Positions 25,078 through 35,634 of a DNA stretch of 64,000 nucleotides are shown piece by piece (the first letter of the stretch is position 1; every line of letters begins with the position of its first letter). The DNA is from Pseudochelatococcus sp050946405 (lineage in GTDB: Bacteria; Pseudomonadota; Alphaproteobacteria; Rhizobiales; Beijerinckiaceae): assembly GCF_050946405.1 (NCBI RefSeq), contig NZ_JBMNUS010000009.1, positions 124,001-188,000 on the forward strand. The letters run 5' to 3'. The notes beneath the pieces were generated by a model. The model saw only the letters and a program-made list of their open reading frames with translations. It was not told where the DNA came from and did not search any database. Both the position numbers and the translations under genes were made by a program.

Positions 25078-25167
25078 ATGATCGCCGAATACATTCTTGG
25101 CGCGGCGGTGGCGGTGTTCATCGCCGGCTACCTGACCTATGCGCTCGTCCGTCCCGAGCGGTTCTGA
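25078..25167 (+). CDS. kdpF: K+-transporting ATPase small subunit KdpF
   Basis: 29 residues: MIAEYILGAAVAVFIAGYLT followed by YALVRPERF. This is the typical KdpF single helix with the YAL-x-RPE-x-F ending, which stabilises the KdpFABC complex in the inner membrane. It lies 29 bases before kdpA. Confidence 0.92.
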   Translation: MIAEYILGAAVAVFIAGYLTYALVRPERF

Positions 25168-25196
25168 TCCGAGATCCGAAGCCGGAAAGGAAAATC

Positions 25197-26894
25197 ATGA
25201 CCATTAACGGATGGATACAGATCCTGATCTTCTTCGGGATCGTCCTTTTGCCGGTGAAGCCGTTGGGCAGCTATATCAACCGCGTCATGAACGGCGAGCG
25301 CACTTTGTTGTCGATCGTCTTCGGCCCGGTCGAGCGGGGGCTCTACCGCCTTGCCGGCACGAACGAGAAGGAGGAGCAGCACTGGACGACCTACATGGCC
25401 GCCATGCTGTTCTTCAATCTGGCCGGTTTCCTGCTGCTTTACGGTTTGCAGCGCATGCAAGGCATCCTGCCGTTCAACCCGGCAGGCTTTGGCGCGGTCA
25501 GCGCGGATTCGTCGTTCAACACGGCCGTCAGCTTCATGACCAACACCAACTGGCAGGGATATGCCGGTGAGAGCACGATGAGCTATCTGACCCAGATGGC
25601 TGGCATTACCGTGCAGAGCTTCGTTTCGGCCGCGGTTGGGCTTGCCGGCGCCATGGCGATCATCCGCGGCTTCGCGCGGGCATCCGTCAAGACGGTCGGA
25701 AATTTCTGGGTCGATCTGACGCGTTCCACGCTCCATATCCTGCTGCCCATCTGCGTCGTCGGCAGTCTCGTGCTCGTGTGGCAGGGCGTGCCGCAGAACC
25801 TCGATCCCTATACCGTCGCGACGACGCTCGAAGGCGGCCGGCAGACGATCGCGCAGGGGCCGGTCGCCTCGCAAATGATCATCAAGCATCTCGGCACCAA
25901 CGGCGGCGGATTCTTCAATGCCAACTCGGCGCATCCGTTCGAGAACCCGACGGCGCTGACCAACCTCATCCATATCCTGTCGATCTATGCGATTTCCTTC
26001 GCGATGCTGAACGTGTTCGGCCGGCAGGTCGGCAACCAGAAACAGGGCTGGGCGTTGCTCGGTGTCATCGGCACGATCGTCGTGGCGGGCGTCGCGGTCG
26101 TTTACTGGGCTGAATCGGCAGGCAACCCGCTGGTGCATGCGCTCGGTGTCGAGGGCGGTAATCTGGAGGGCAAGGAAACGCGGTTCGGCCTCGCGCTGTC
26201 CTCGCTGTTCGCGGTCGTGACGACCTCGGCCTCCACCGGCGCCGTCAACACGATGCATGACAGCCTCATGCCGCTTGGCGGTCTCGTCCCCCTGTTCAAC
26301 ATGCAGATCCCGCCGCTCGGCGGCATCGGCGCGGGCGTTTACGGCGTGCTGGTCTTCGCCATTCTCGCGGTCTTCATCGCCGGCCTGATGGTGGGACGCA
26401 CGCCTGAATACCTTGGCAAGAAGATCGAGGCCAAGGAAGTGAAGATGAGCATTCTGGCGATGCTCGGCCCGTCGCTCGCCATTCTCGCGCTCACCGCGGT
26501 CGCGGTCGTCGTCCCGGCCGGGCTCTCTGGCATTCAGGATGCCGGCCCGCACGGGTTCAGCGAGGTGCTCTACGCCTATACCTCGGGCGCGAACAACAAT
26601 GGCAGCGCCTTCGCGGGCCTCTCCGCGAACACGCCCTTCTACAACATCACCATCGGCCTTGCGATGCTGATGGGCCGGTTCTTGTTGATCGTGCCCGTGC
26701 TCGCCATAGCAGGCTCGCTTGCCGCCAAGAAGACCGTTCCCGCCTCCGCCGGCACGCTGCCGACGACCGGGCCGCTGTTCATCGGCCTCGTGATCGGCGT
26801 CACGCTGATCGTCGGCGGGCTCACCTTCTTCCCAGTGCTGGCGCTCGGGCCGATCGTCGAGCATTTCGCGCTGATGGCCGGCCAGACCTTCTGA
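25197..26894 (+). CDS. kdpA: K+-transporting ATPase subunit A (K+ channel-like subunit)
   Basis: A 565-residue inner-membrane subunit that selects and passes K+ in the KdpFABC pump. Four degenerate selectivity loops are visible: TNTNWQGYAGE, GTNGGGFFNANSAHPFENP, TTSASTGAVN and SGANNNGSAFAG. About ten membrane segments; length as usual. Good ribosome binding site AAAGGAAAATC. Second structural gene of a complete operon under KdpDE, made when external K+ is low or osmolarity high. Confidence 0.97.
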   Translation: MTINGWIQILIFFGIVLLPVKPLGSYINRVMNGERTLLSIVFGPVERGLYRLAGTNEKEEQHWTTYMAAMLFFNLAGFLLLYGLQRMQGILPFNPAGFGAVSADSSFNTAVSFMTNTNWQGYAGESTMSYLTQMAGITVQSFVSAAVGLAGAMAIIRGFARASVKTVGNFWVDLTRSTLHILLPICVVGSLVLVWQGVPQNLDPYTVATTLEGGRQTIAQGPVASQMIIKHLGTNGGGFFNANSAHPFENPTALTNLIHILSIYAISFAMLNVFGRQVGNQKQGWALLGVIGTIVVAGVAVVYWAESAGNPLVHALGVEGGNLEGKETRFGLALSSLFAVVTTSASTGAVNTMHDSLMPLGGLVPLFNMQIPPLGGIGAGVYGVLVFAILAVFIAGLMVGRTPEYLGKKIEAKEVKMSILAMLGPSLAILALTAVAVVVPAGLSGIQDAGPHGFSEVLYAYTSGANNNGSAFAGLSANTPFYNITIGLAMLMGRFLLIVPVLAIAGSLAAKKTVPASAGTLPTTGPLFIGLVIGVTLIVGGLTFFPVLALGPIVEHFALMAGQTF

Positions 26895-26937
26895 TCATAA
26901 CGATGCGTCAACAGGAAAAGATACTCTGGAGTCTTCC

Positions 26938-29010
<2,073 letters not shown>

Positions 29011-29022
29011 GGACTTTTCTCC

Positions 29023-29601
29023 ATGCTGAAACAAATTCGTCCCGCGGTCTTCATGATCGTCGCCTTCACCGTCATCACGGGTCTTGCCTATCCGCTCGCC
29101 GTCACCGGCGTCGCGCAAGCCGTTTTCCCCGTTCAGGCCGATGGCAGCCTCGTCACGAGGGAGGACGGGACGGTCATCGGCTCCCGGCTGATCGGCCAGA
29201 CCTTTACAGATGACAAATATTTCCATGGCCGCCCGTCGGCAGCCGGCGGCGGCTATGACGCGGCGAGTTCCGGCGGCTCGAACATGGGGCCGACCAGCTC
29301 GAAGCTGATCGAACGGGTTCGCACGGACGCCGGCGCGTTGAAAGCCGCGAACGCGAGCACGCCGATGGCGGTGCCGATCGATCTCGTCACCGCCTCCGGC
29401 AGCGGCCTCGATCCGCATATCTCGCCGGAAGCCGCCTATTTCCAGATGCCGCGCGTTGCAGGCGCGCGGGGTTTGAGCGTGGCGCAGCTGCGTGCGATTG
29501 TGGATGCGCACGTCGAGGACCGGTTGCTCGGCGTGTTGGGGGAGCCGGTTGTCAACGTGCTGGCCGTCAACCTCGCGCTCGATAACGCGGCCACGCGCTG
29601 A
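29023..29601 (+). CDS. kdpC: K+-transporting ATPase subunit C
   Basis: 192 residues: one N-terminal membrane helix (FMIVAFTVITGLAYPLAVTG) and a periplasmic domain with QADGSLV, GSRLIGQTF, YFHGRPSAAGGGYDAASSGG and SGSGLDPHISPEAA, all typical of KdpC, which increases ATP affinity and closes the complex. Confidence 0.97.
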   Translation: MLKQIRPAVFMIVAFTVITGLAYPLAVTGVAQAVFPVQADGSLVTREDGTVIGSRLIGQTFTDDKYFHGRPSAAGGGYDAASSGGSNMGPTSSKLIERVRTDAGALKAANASTPMAVPIDLVTASGSGLDPHISPEAAYFQMPRVAGARGLSVAQLRAIVDAHVEDRLLGVLGEPVVNVLAVNLALDNAATR

Positions 29602-29666
29602 AGCACGGTCGCGGGGCGCCGGGCGGGGAAGCTCCGGCGACTTGCCGGCACCAGGAAGGTCCATGG

Positions 29667-32363
29667 ATGACGGACGCTATTCAGAGAACGGACAACAGGC
29701 CGTCACCCGATGCGTTGCTCGAAGCGGCCGGGCGGGAAGGGCGGGGGCGTCTGAAGATCTTTCTCGGGGCCGCTCCCGGTGTGGGCAAAACCTACGAGAT
29801 GCTGCTGTCCGGCCGCGCCGCTGTCGCCGACGGTGTGGATACCGTCATCGGCGTCGTCGAAACGCACGGGCGCAAGGAAACCGAGGCGCTCGTCGCGGGC
29901 CTCGAAATCGTTCCGCGGGTGAAGGTCGACTATCGCGGCCGCACGCTCGCGGAAATGGACATCGACGCCGTTCTGGAACGCCATCCTCAACTTGTCCTGG
30001 TGGATGAGCTGGCCCACACCAATGTCCCGGGCAGCCGCCATCCGAAGCGCTATCTCGATGTGCTGGATATCCTCTCGAAGGGCATCGACGTCTACACCAC
30101 GCTGAACATCCAGCATGTCGAGAGCCTCAACGATGTGGTCGCGCAGATCACGCGCATCCGCGTGCGCGAGACGGTGCCGGATTCCATCGTGGACCGGGCC
30201 GACGACATCGAGATCATCGACATCACGCCGGATGATCTGATCAAGCGGCTGCATGAGGGCAAGGTTTATCTGCCCAAGACGGCGCGGCGCGCGACCAGAA
30301 ACTATTTTTCGCCGGGCAACCTGACGGCGCTGCGCGAACTGGCGCTGCGGCGCACGGCACAGCGCGTCGATGACCAGTTGCTCAGTCACATGCAGGCTCA
30401 CGCCATCCGCGGTCCGTGGGCGGCCGGAGAGCGGGTGCTCGCGTGTATCGACGAGCACCCGCGCAGCGCGGCGCTGGTGCGTTACGCGCGCCGGCAGGCA
30501 GACAGGCTGCGGGGGACCTGGGCGGCGCTTTACGTCGAGGATGCGGGCGCCGCCACTCTCGGGGAAGCGGAGAAGGACCGCATCGCCGCGGCCCTGCGGC
30601 TCGCCGAACGTCTCGGCGGCGAGGCCGTCACCCTCTCCGGCCAGAATGTCGTGCACGAGATCCTGCGCTACGCGGCGGCCAACAACTACAATCACATCGT
30701 CGTCGGCAAGCCGGACAAGCCGCGCTGGCGGGAGATGCTGGAGGGGTCGATCTCGCATGACCTGATCCGCGTCGCCGGCGACATCGGCGTCCATGTCATT
30801 TCGGGGGACGGGAAGGAGCCGGCTCCGCCGCGCGGCGTCGCGCTCGCGCGGTCGCGGCGCCCGGAGTTCGGGCCGTATCTCCGGAGCACGGCCTATGTCG
30901 GCGTGGCCGTCGGCGTCGGCACGCTGTTGTACCGGTTCCTCGATGTACGCAACATCGCGCTCGTCTTCCTGATGGCGGTTCTGGGGTCGGCGGCGACCTG
31001 GGGCCTGTGGCCGGCGCTGTTCAGTTCGGTCGTATCGGCCTTCGCCTTCAACTTCTTCTTCCTGCATCCTCTCTACACGCTCGATATCGGCGACCCGGAA
31101 AGCGTCATAGCCTTCGGCTTCTTTCTGGGCGTCGCGGTGATCGCGAGCAACCTGGCCGGCCGCGTCCAGCGGCAGGTCGCCCTGGCCAGGCGGCGCGCAC
31201 TCACCACCGAGGGGTTGTACCAGTTTTCGAAGAAGCTTACCCGCGCGGGAGCGCTGGAGGACGTGCTCTGGGCATCGGTCTACCAGATCGCCTCCATGCT
31301 CAAGGTCCGCGTGGTGATCCTGCTCCCCGACGACGGCAAGATCACCGTGCGCGCCGGCTATCCGCCGGACGATACGCTTGTCGACGCCGACATCGCCGCG
31401 GCGCAATGGGCCTGGGAGCACGACCGGCCCGCCGGCCGGGGAGCCGATACGCTGCCCGGCGCGAAGCGTCTCTACATGCCCCTGAAGACGGGGCGCACGC
31501 GGGTCGGCGTCGTCGGCCTCGACAACGACAGGCAGGGGCCGGTGCTGACGCCCGAGGAGCAGCGCCTGTTCGATGCGCTCACCGATCAGACGGCCCTCGC
31601 CATCGAGCGCATCGAACTCGTCGCCGATGTCGACAGGGCGAGGCTCGCGGCGGAGGCGGACCGGCTGCGCTCGGCGCTGCTGACGTCGATCTCACACGAT
31701 CTGAAAACGCCGCTCGCCGGCATCATGGGCGCTGCGGGTGCGCTGCGGGACTATTCGACCTCGCTTCCCGAGGCGGCGCGGGGCGAACTGCTGTCGACGG
31801 TCGTCGACGAGTCCGAGCGCCTCAACCGCTTCATCGCCAATCTGCTCGACATGACGCGGCTCGAATCCGGCGCCACCGAACCGAACGCCTCCCTGAACTT
31901 CGCCGGCGACATCATCGGCACGGCCCTGCGCCGCGCGGGCAAGATTCTGGCCGGTCGGCCGGTCGAGGTTGCCGTGCCCGCCGATCTGCCCATGCTGAGG
32001 GTCGATCCGGTCCTGCTGGAGCAGGTTCTGTTCAACCTGCTCGACAACGCGGCCAAATACGCGCCGCCCGCCGCCACGATCCGCATTCGGGGATGGCGGG
32101 ACGGCGACGAGGTGGTGATGCAGGTCATCGACGAGGGACCCGGTATTCCGCGAGCCGATCTGGAACGCGTGTTCGACACGTTCTATCGGGTGCGCAAGCA
32201 GGATCAGGTTCAGGCGGGAACAGGGCTCGGCCTCTCCATCTGCCGCGGCTTCATCGAGGCCATGGGGGGAACGATCAGGGCGGGCAACCGGACGGACCGC
32301 ACGGGCGCGATCTTCACCATCCGGTTGCCCGTGCCGGGCGAGGCCGATAATCTGGAAGGCTGA
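29667..32363 (+). CDS. kdpD: Osmosensitive K+ channel sensor histidine kinase KdpD
   Basis: An 898-residue sensor kinase. Cytoplasmic KdpD domain with Walker A G34AAPGVGKT and VDELAHTNVPGSRHPKR, universal-stress-like domain (about 250-380), four membrane helices (about 405-505), GAF-like domain, then HisKA with the phosphorylated histidine in SISHDLKTPLAG (near 676) and the ATPase N-box NLLDNAAKYAP (near 790) and GTGLGLSI. Two bases separate it from kdpE. Full length, no anomalies. Confidence 0.96.
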   Translation: MTDAIQRTDNRPSPDALLEAAGREGRGRLKIFLGAAPGVGKTYEMLLSGRAAVADGVDTVIGVVETHGRKETEALVAGLEIVPRVKVDYRGRTLAEMDIDAVLERHPQLVLVDELAHTNVPGSRHPKRYLDVLDILSKGIDVYTTLNIQHVESLNDVVAQITRIRVRETVPDSIVDRADDIEIIDITPDDLIKRLHEGKVYLPKTARRATRNYFSPGNLTALRELALRRTAQRVDDQLLSHMQAHAIRGPWAAGERVLACIDEHPRSAALVRYARRQADRLRGTWAALYVEDAGAATLGEAEKDRIAAALRLAERLGGEAVTLSGQNVVHEILRYAAANNYNHIVVGKPDKPRWREMLEGSISHDLIRVAGDIGVHVISGDGKEPAPPRGVALARSRRPEFGPYLRSTAYVGVAVGVGTLLYRFLDVRNIALVFLMAVLGSAATWGLWPALFSSVVSAFAFNFFFLHPLYTLDIGDPESVIAFGFFLGVAVIASNLAGRVQRQVALARRRALTTEGLYQFSKKLTRAGALEDVLWASVYQIASMLKVRVVILLPDDGKITVRAGYPPDDTLVDADIAAAQWAWEHDRPAGRGADTLPGAKRLYMPLKTGRTRVGVVGLDNDRQGPVLTPEEQRLFDALTDQTALAIERIELVADVDRARLAAEADRLRSALLTSISHDLKTPLAGIMGAAGALRDYSTSLPEAARGELLSTVVDESERLNRFIANLLDMTRLESGATEPNASLNFAGDIIGTALRRAGKILAGRPVEVAVPADLPMLRVDPVLLEQVLFNLLDNAAKYAPPAATIRIRGWRDGDEVVMQVIDEGPGIPRADLERVFDTFYRVRKQDQVQAGTGLGLSICRGFIEAMGGTIRAGNRTDRTGAIFTIRLPVPGEADNLEG

Positions 32364-32365
32364 AG

Positions 32366-33058
32366 ATGACGGCATCCGCAGTCAAGATATTGATCATCGA
32401 CGATGAGCCGCCGATCCGCAAGCTTCTGCGCGTGGGATTGATGACGGAGGGTTACACCGTTCTCGAAGCGGCCGATGCCCGTCAGGCGATCGGGAAGCTC
32501 GAGGACGACCGGCCGGATCTCGTCGTGCTCGATCTCGGCCTGCCGGACATGCCGGGGCACGACCTGCTCGAGAAGTGGCGCAACGAGAAGCGCAATCTGC
32601 CGATCCTCATCCTCTCCAGCCGCACCGACGAAGCCGGCATCGTCAAGGCCCTCGAACTCGGCGCGGACGACTACGTGACGAAGCCCTTCGGGATGCGCGA
32701 ACTTGCGGCGCGCATCCGCGTCGCCCTGCGCCACAAGCTTCAGCAGCAGGGCGAGCGGCCGGTTTTCCAGGCCGGAGAACTCACCGTCGATCTCGTCAAG
32801 CGAATCGTGAAGGTGGCGGAAAGGGAAGTGAAGCTTTCCCCCAAGGAATACGACATCCTGCGCATTCTGGTGCAGCATGCCGGCAAGGTGCTGACGCATC
32901 AGCATCTTCTGAAAGAGGTCTGGGGCGGCTCGACGGACGTGCAGTATCTGCGCGTCTATGTGCGCCAGCTCCGCCAGAAGATCGAACGCAGCCCCGATCA
33001 GCCGGAATACATCCTCACCGAAACGGGGGTGGGATACAGGCTGCGGCAAGCCGACTAG
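32366..33058 (+). CDS. kdpE: KDP operon response regulator KdpE
   Basis: A 230-residue OmpR/PhoB-type regulator. The receiver domain has acidic D12-D13, phosphorylation D56 in LVVLDLGLPDMPG and K in VTKPFG; the C-terminal winged helix has LTVDLVKRIV, LSPKEYDILRILVQHAGKVL and YLRVYVRQLRQKIE. It activates kdpFABC. A RIME-like element overlaps the end of the gene. Confidence 0.96.
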   Translation: MTASAVKILIIDDEPPIRKLLRVGLMTEGYTVLEAADARQAIGKLEDDRPDLVVLDLGLPDMPGHDLLEKWRNEKRNLPILILSSRTDEAGIVKALELGADDYVTKPFGMRELAARIRVALRHKLQQQGERPVFQAGELTVDLVKRIVKVAEREVKLSPKEYDILRILVQHAGKVLTHQHLLKEVWGGSTDVQYLRVYVRQLRQKIERSPDQPEYILTETGVGYRLRQAD

Positions 33059-33059
33059 G

Positions 33060-33212
33060 GTGTTTTCAAGCAAAGCGAATACCGCTTTGCGTGAAGAAAA
33101 CGCGTCAAATCAATAAGCTAGAGCATTTCGGCGTTTCAACGAAACGCCGAAATGCTCTAGCTCCGACGCCACCATACCGTTTCCACGCTTCGTTGAAACG
33201 CGGAAATGGCAT
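33060..33212. repeat. RIME-like element, copy 4 (A, B and a degenerate second B)
   Basis: Palindrome A (33060-33104) begins two bases after the kdpE stop. Palindrome B (33120-33158) has perfect 18-bp arms AGAGCATTTCGGCGTTTC / GAAACGCCGAAATGCTCT around AAC. A further degenerate B-like inverted repeat, CCGTTTCCACGCTTC ... GAAACGCGGAAATGG, is at 33177-33210. Best-preserved copy in the window. The remaining gap to 33356 shows no gene. Confidence 0.88.
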
Positions 33213-33356
33213 AACCCGCTGATTTTGATATAATCATTGTCGATCAGACCATTCCGGCGGCCCCTGACATGCGTTTCGCGGATGAACGGATCGCAGATCC
33301 TGAAGGGGGGCATTCCTTCACCGGGCGCGCGGTGGCCGGAAGCGCAGCCTGCCGGC

Positions 33357-33815
33357 TCAGGGGCGGCGTCGAAGGCGATCGCGTATGTCCTCGATCGCGG
33401 TTCGAATGGCGTTGATCTTTTCCGTGTCGAGCCCGACGGCATCCTGAATGCACTGCATGATCGCCGCCGCATGGCCTTTCAAGGCGCGTCCTTCCTCCGT
33501 CAGATGCAGCAGCACCTCGCGTTCGTCTTTCGGATTGCGTGATCTTGTGACGAGACCTGCCGTCTCCAGCCGTTTGAGGAGGGGAGTGAGCGTGCTGGAG
33601 TCGAGGAAAAGGACCTTGCCCAGTTCCTTCACGGTCCGGCCGTCCCGGCCCCAGAGCGTCACCATCACGAGATACTGGGGATACGTGAGCTTGAGCTTGT
33701 CCAGCAGTGGACGGTACAACTGCGTGAAGGCGTGTTCGGCGGAATAGACGGAAAAGCAAAGCATTTCCGAAACATCGGGTATGGAATCATCCCGGCTGGC
33801 GGGCTTCGGGGTCAT
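33357..33815 (-). CDS. OhrR-like MarR-family peroxide-sensing regulator (two-cysteine type)
   Basis: A 152-residue repressor: MLCFSVYSAEHAFTQLYRPL with the sensing cysteine C20 at the OhrR position, winged helix with LGKVLFLDSSTLTPLLKRLE and RSRNPKDEREVLLHLTEEG, and a second cysteine C122 in the C-terminal helix, as in two-Cys OhrR proteins that form an intersubunit disulfide. The ATG at 33815 has GGAGACC upstream. Divergent from a chloroperoxidase-type hydrolase with an operator between them. An OhrR paralogue paired with a chloroperoxidase (CpoR/cpo) has been described in rhizobia, from recall. Confidence 0.88.
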   Translation of the reverse strand: MTPKPASRDDSIPDVSEMLCFSVYSAEHAFTQLYRPLLDKLKLTYPQYLVMVTLWGRDGRTVKELGKVLFLDSSTLTPLLKRLETAGLVTRSRNPKDEREVLLHLTEEGRALKGHAAAIMQCIQDAVGLDTEKINAIRTAIEDIRDRLRRRP

Positions 33816-33866
33816 AGCGGTCTCCTTTCCCTTCAAATAATTTGTACGCGATGGGTTTGCAAGCGC

Positions 33867-33924
33867 TTGACATCATCCATGGAGTCCCCTAGATAAATCT
33901 CACACAAATTAATCGCACACAAAT
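33867..33924 (+). promoter_or_regulatory. Promoter with repeated operator for the chloroperoxidase-type gene
   Basis: TTGACA (33867-33872), a 17-base spacer and TAGATA (33890-33895) form a strong sigma-70-like promoter. Directly downstream, CACACAAAT occurs twice (33901-33909 and 33916-33924), separated by TAATCG. This is a likely OhrR-like binding region covering the transcription start. Confidence 0.65.
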
Positions 33925-33938
33925 AGATGGAGAAACCA

Positions 33939-34760
33939 ATGACCTACTTCACCACCACCGACGGCACCCGGCTCTTTTACAAGGATTGGGGAGCGGGCCA
34001 GCCTATCCTTTTCGCTCACGGCTGGCCGCTGTCGTCCGACGCCTGGGATCAGCAGATGCTGTATTTCGGGCAGAACGGCTTCCGGGTCATCGCTCATGAC
34101 CGGCGCAGCCACGGTCGTTCCGACCAGACCTGGGACGGCAACAACATGGACCGGTATGCCGATGACCTGGCGGAACTGATCGAGGCGCTGGACCTGCGCG
34201 ATCTGATCCTCGTCGGCCATTCGACGGGCGGCGGCGAAGTCTCGCATTACATCGGCCGTCACGGCACGGCGCGCGTCGCCAAGGTGGTTCTTGTCGGCGC
34301 CGTTCCTCCGCTGATGCTGAAGACGGATGCCAATTCCGACGGCACGCCGCGCTCGGTGTTCGACGGCATCCGCAAGAGCACGGCCAAAAACCGCTCGCAA
34401 TTCTTCTTCGACCTGACCGTCCCGTTCTATGGCTTCAATCGCGATGGCGTCGAGAGCAACGAGGGCCTGCGCGAAAACTTCCGCCGCATCGGCTTGCAGG
34501 GCGGCATCAAGGGGCAGTACGATTGCATCCGCGAGTTCTCGGAGGTCGATTACACCGAAGACCTGCGGCGGATCGATCGTCCGACCCTGATCATTCACGG
34601 CGACGACGACCAGATCGTCCCGATCAAGGCCTCCGCTCACCTGGCTGCCGAAATCGTCCCGGATGCGATTCTGAAGGTCTATGCCGGCGGATCGCACGGG
34701 CTGGCGGAAACCGAGGCCGACCGTTTCAACGCCGATGTCCTGAACTTCATCCGCACCTGA
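33939..34760 (+). CDS. Alpha/beta hydrolase, cofactor-free chloroperoxidase type
   Basis: A 273-residue cytoplasmic hydrolase of the same group as the gene at 21578: HGWPLSSDAW oxyanion loop, VGHSTGGGE with nucleophile S95, acid in HGDDDQIVP and base in GGSHGL. Start at the second ATG (33939), which has GATGGAGAAACCA upstream; an ATG at 33927 falls on that ribosome binding site. Probably repressed by the divergent OhrR-like regulator and induced by organic peroxides, which suits a perhydrolase or esterase acting on oxidised lipids. Possibly co-transcribed with the next gene, 52 bases away. Confidence 0.88.
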   Translation: MTYFTTTDGTRLFYKDWGAGQPILFAHGWPLSSDAWDQQMLYFGQNGFRVIAHDRRSHGRSDQTWDGNNMDRYADDLAELIEALDLRDLILVGHSTGGGEVSHYIGRHGTARVAKVVLVGAVPPLMLKTDANSDGTPRSVFDGIRKSTAKNRSQFFFDLTVPFYGFNRDGVESNEGLRENFRRIGLQGGIKGQYDCIREFSEVDYTEDLRRIDRPTLIIHGDDDQIVPIKASAHLAAEIVPDAILKVYAGGSHGLAETEADRFNADVLNFIRT

Positions 34761-34812
34761 GCGCTTCCTTATTCCTGAAACGTATCGCACCAAGCGAGAG
34801 AAGGAGATCATC

Positions 34813-35580
34813 ATGTCGAGGTTTGCTGCTGCGGTTGCCGTCGCGACCGCCCTTCTGTCCGGCGCCGCTGTCGCGCAACCGGCCAAGCCCACCATCGTGT
34901 TCGTCCATGGCGCGTTTGCAGACTCTTCGAGCTGGAACGGCGTCATCGCCGATCTTCAGCGGGAGGGTTACAAGACCTTCGCCGTCGCCAACCCGCTGCG
35001 CAGCGTGACGAACGACGCCCGCACGGTTTCCGATGTCGTCGGAAGCATCGAAGGCCCGGTGGTGCTCGTCGGCCATTCCTATGGCGGTCAGGTCATCTCG
35101 AACGCGGCGAAGGGGCACGCCAACGTCAAGTCGCTGGTCTATGTGGCCGCCTTCGCGCCGGACGCCGGCGAGGCTGCGGCCGAACTCGCCGGCAAGTTCC
35201 CCGGCGGAACGCTGGGTGACGCGCTTGCTCCGCCGGTCAAGCTCACGGACGGCGGCGTCGATCTGTACATCGATCAGGCGAAGTTCCGTGACCAGTTCGC
35301 CCATGACGTTCCGGCCGGGCAAACCGCCTTGATGGCGGCGGGCCAGCGGCCCATCACGGAGGCGGCGCTGACGGAAAAGTCCGGCGAACCGGCCTGGAAG
35401 TCGCTGCCCTCGTACTTCGTCTATGGCGATGGCGACAAGAACATCCCGGCCGAGGCGCTCGGGTTCATGGCCGAGCGCGCCGGTTCCCGGCGCACGATCG
35501 TGGTCGAAGGCGCGTCGCATGTCGTCATGGTCTCGCAGCCGCAGGTCGTTGCGGACCTGATCGAGGAAGCGGCGCAGTAA
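34813..35580 (+). CDS. Exported alpha/beta hydrolase
   Basis: A 255-residue periplasmic hydrolase. Signal peptide MSRFAAAVAVATALLSGAAV then AQ cleavage; hydrolase fold with FVHGAFADSSSW, VGHSYGG (nucleophile S89), acid in YGDGDKNIP and base in GASHVVM. It resembles the salicylate-esterase-like group of alpha/beta hydrolases. A strong AGAAGGAGATC ribosome binding site precedes it. Same strand as the chloroperoxidase-type gene, so perhaps in its operon. Confidence 0.85.
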   Translation: MSRFAAAVAVATALLSGAAVAQPAKPTIVFVHGAFADSSSWNGVIADLQREGYKTFAVANPLRSVTNDARTVSDVVGSIEGPVVLVGHSYGGQVISNAAKGHANVKSLVYVAAFAPDAGEAAAELAGKFPGGTLGDALAPPVKLTDGGVDLYIDQAKFRDQFAHDVPAGQTALMAAGQRPITEAALTEKSGEPAWKSLPSYFVYGDGDKNIPAEALGFMAERAGSRRTIVVEGASHVVMVSQPQVVADLIEEAAQ

Positions 35581-35634
35581 GTTGCAAAGGTGATGAAATC
35601 GGGCCACGGCGTTGTCGCGCCGTGGCCTGTGCGT

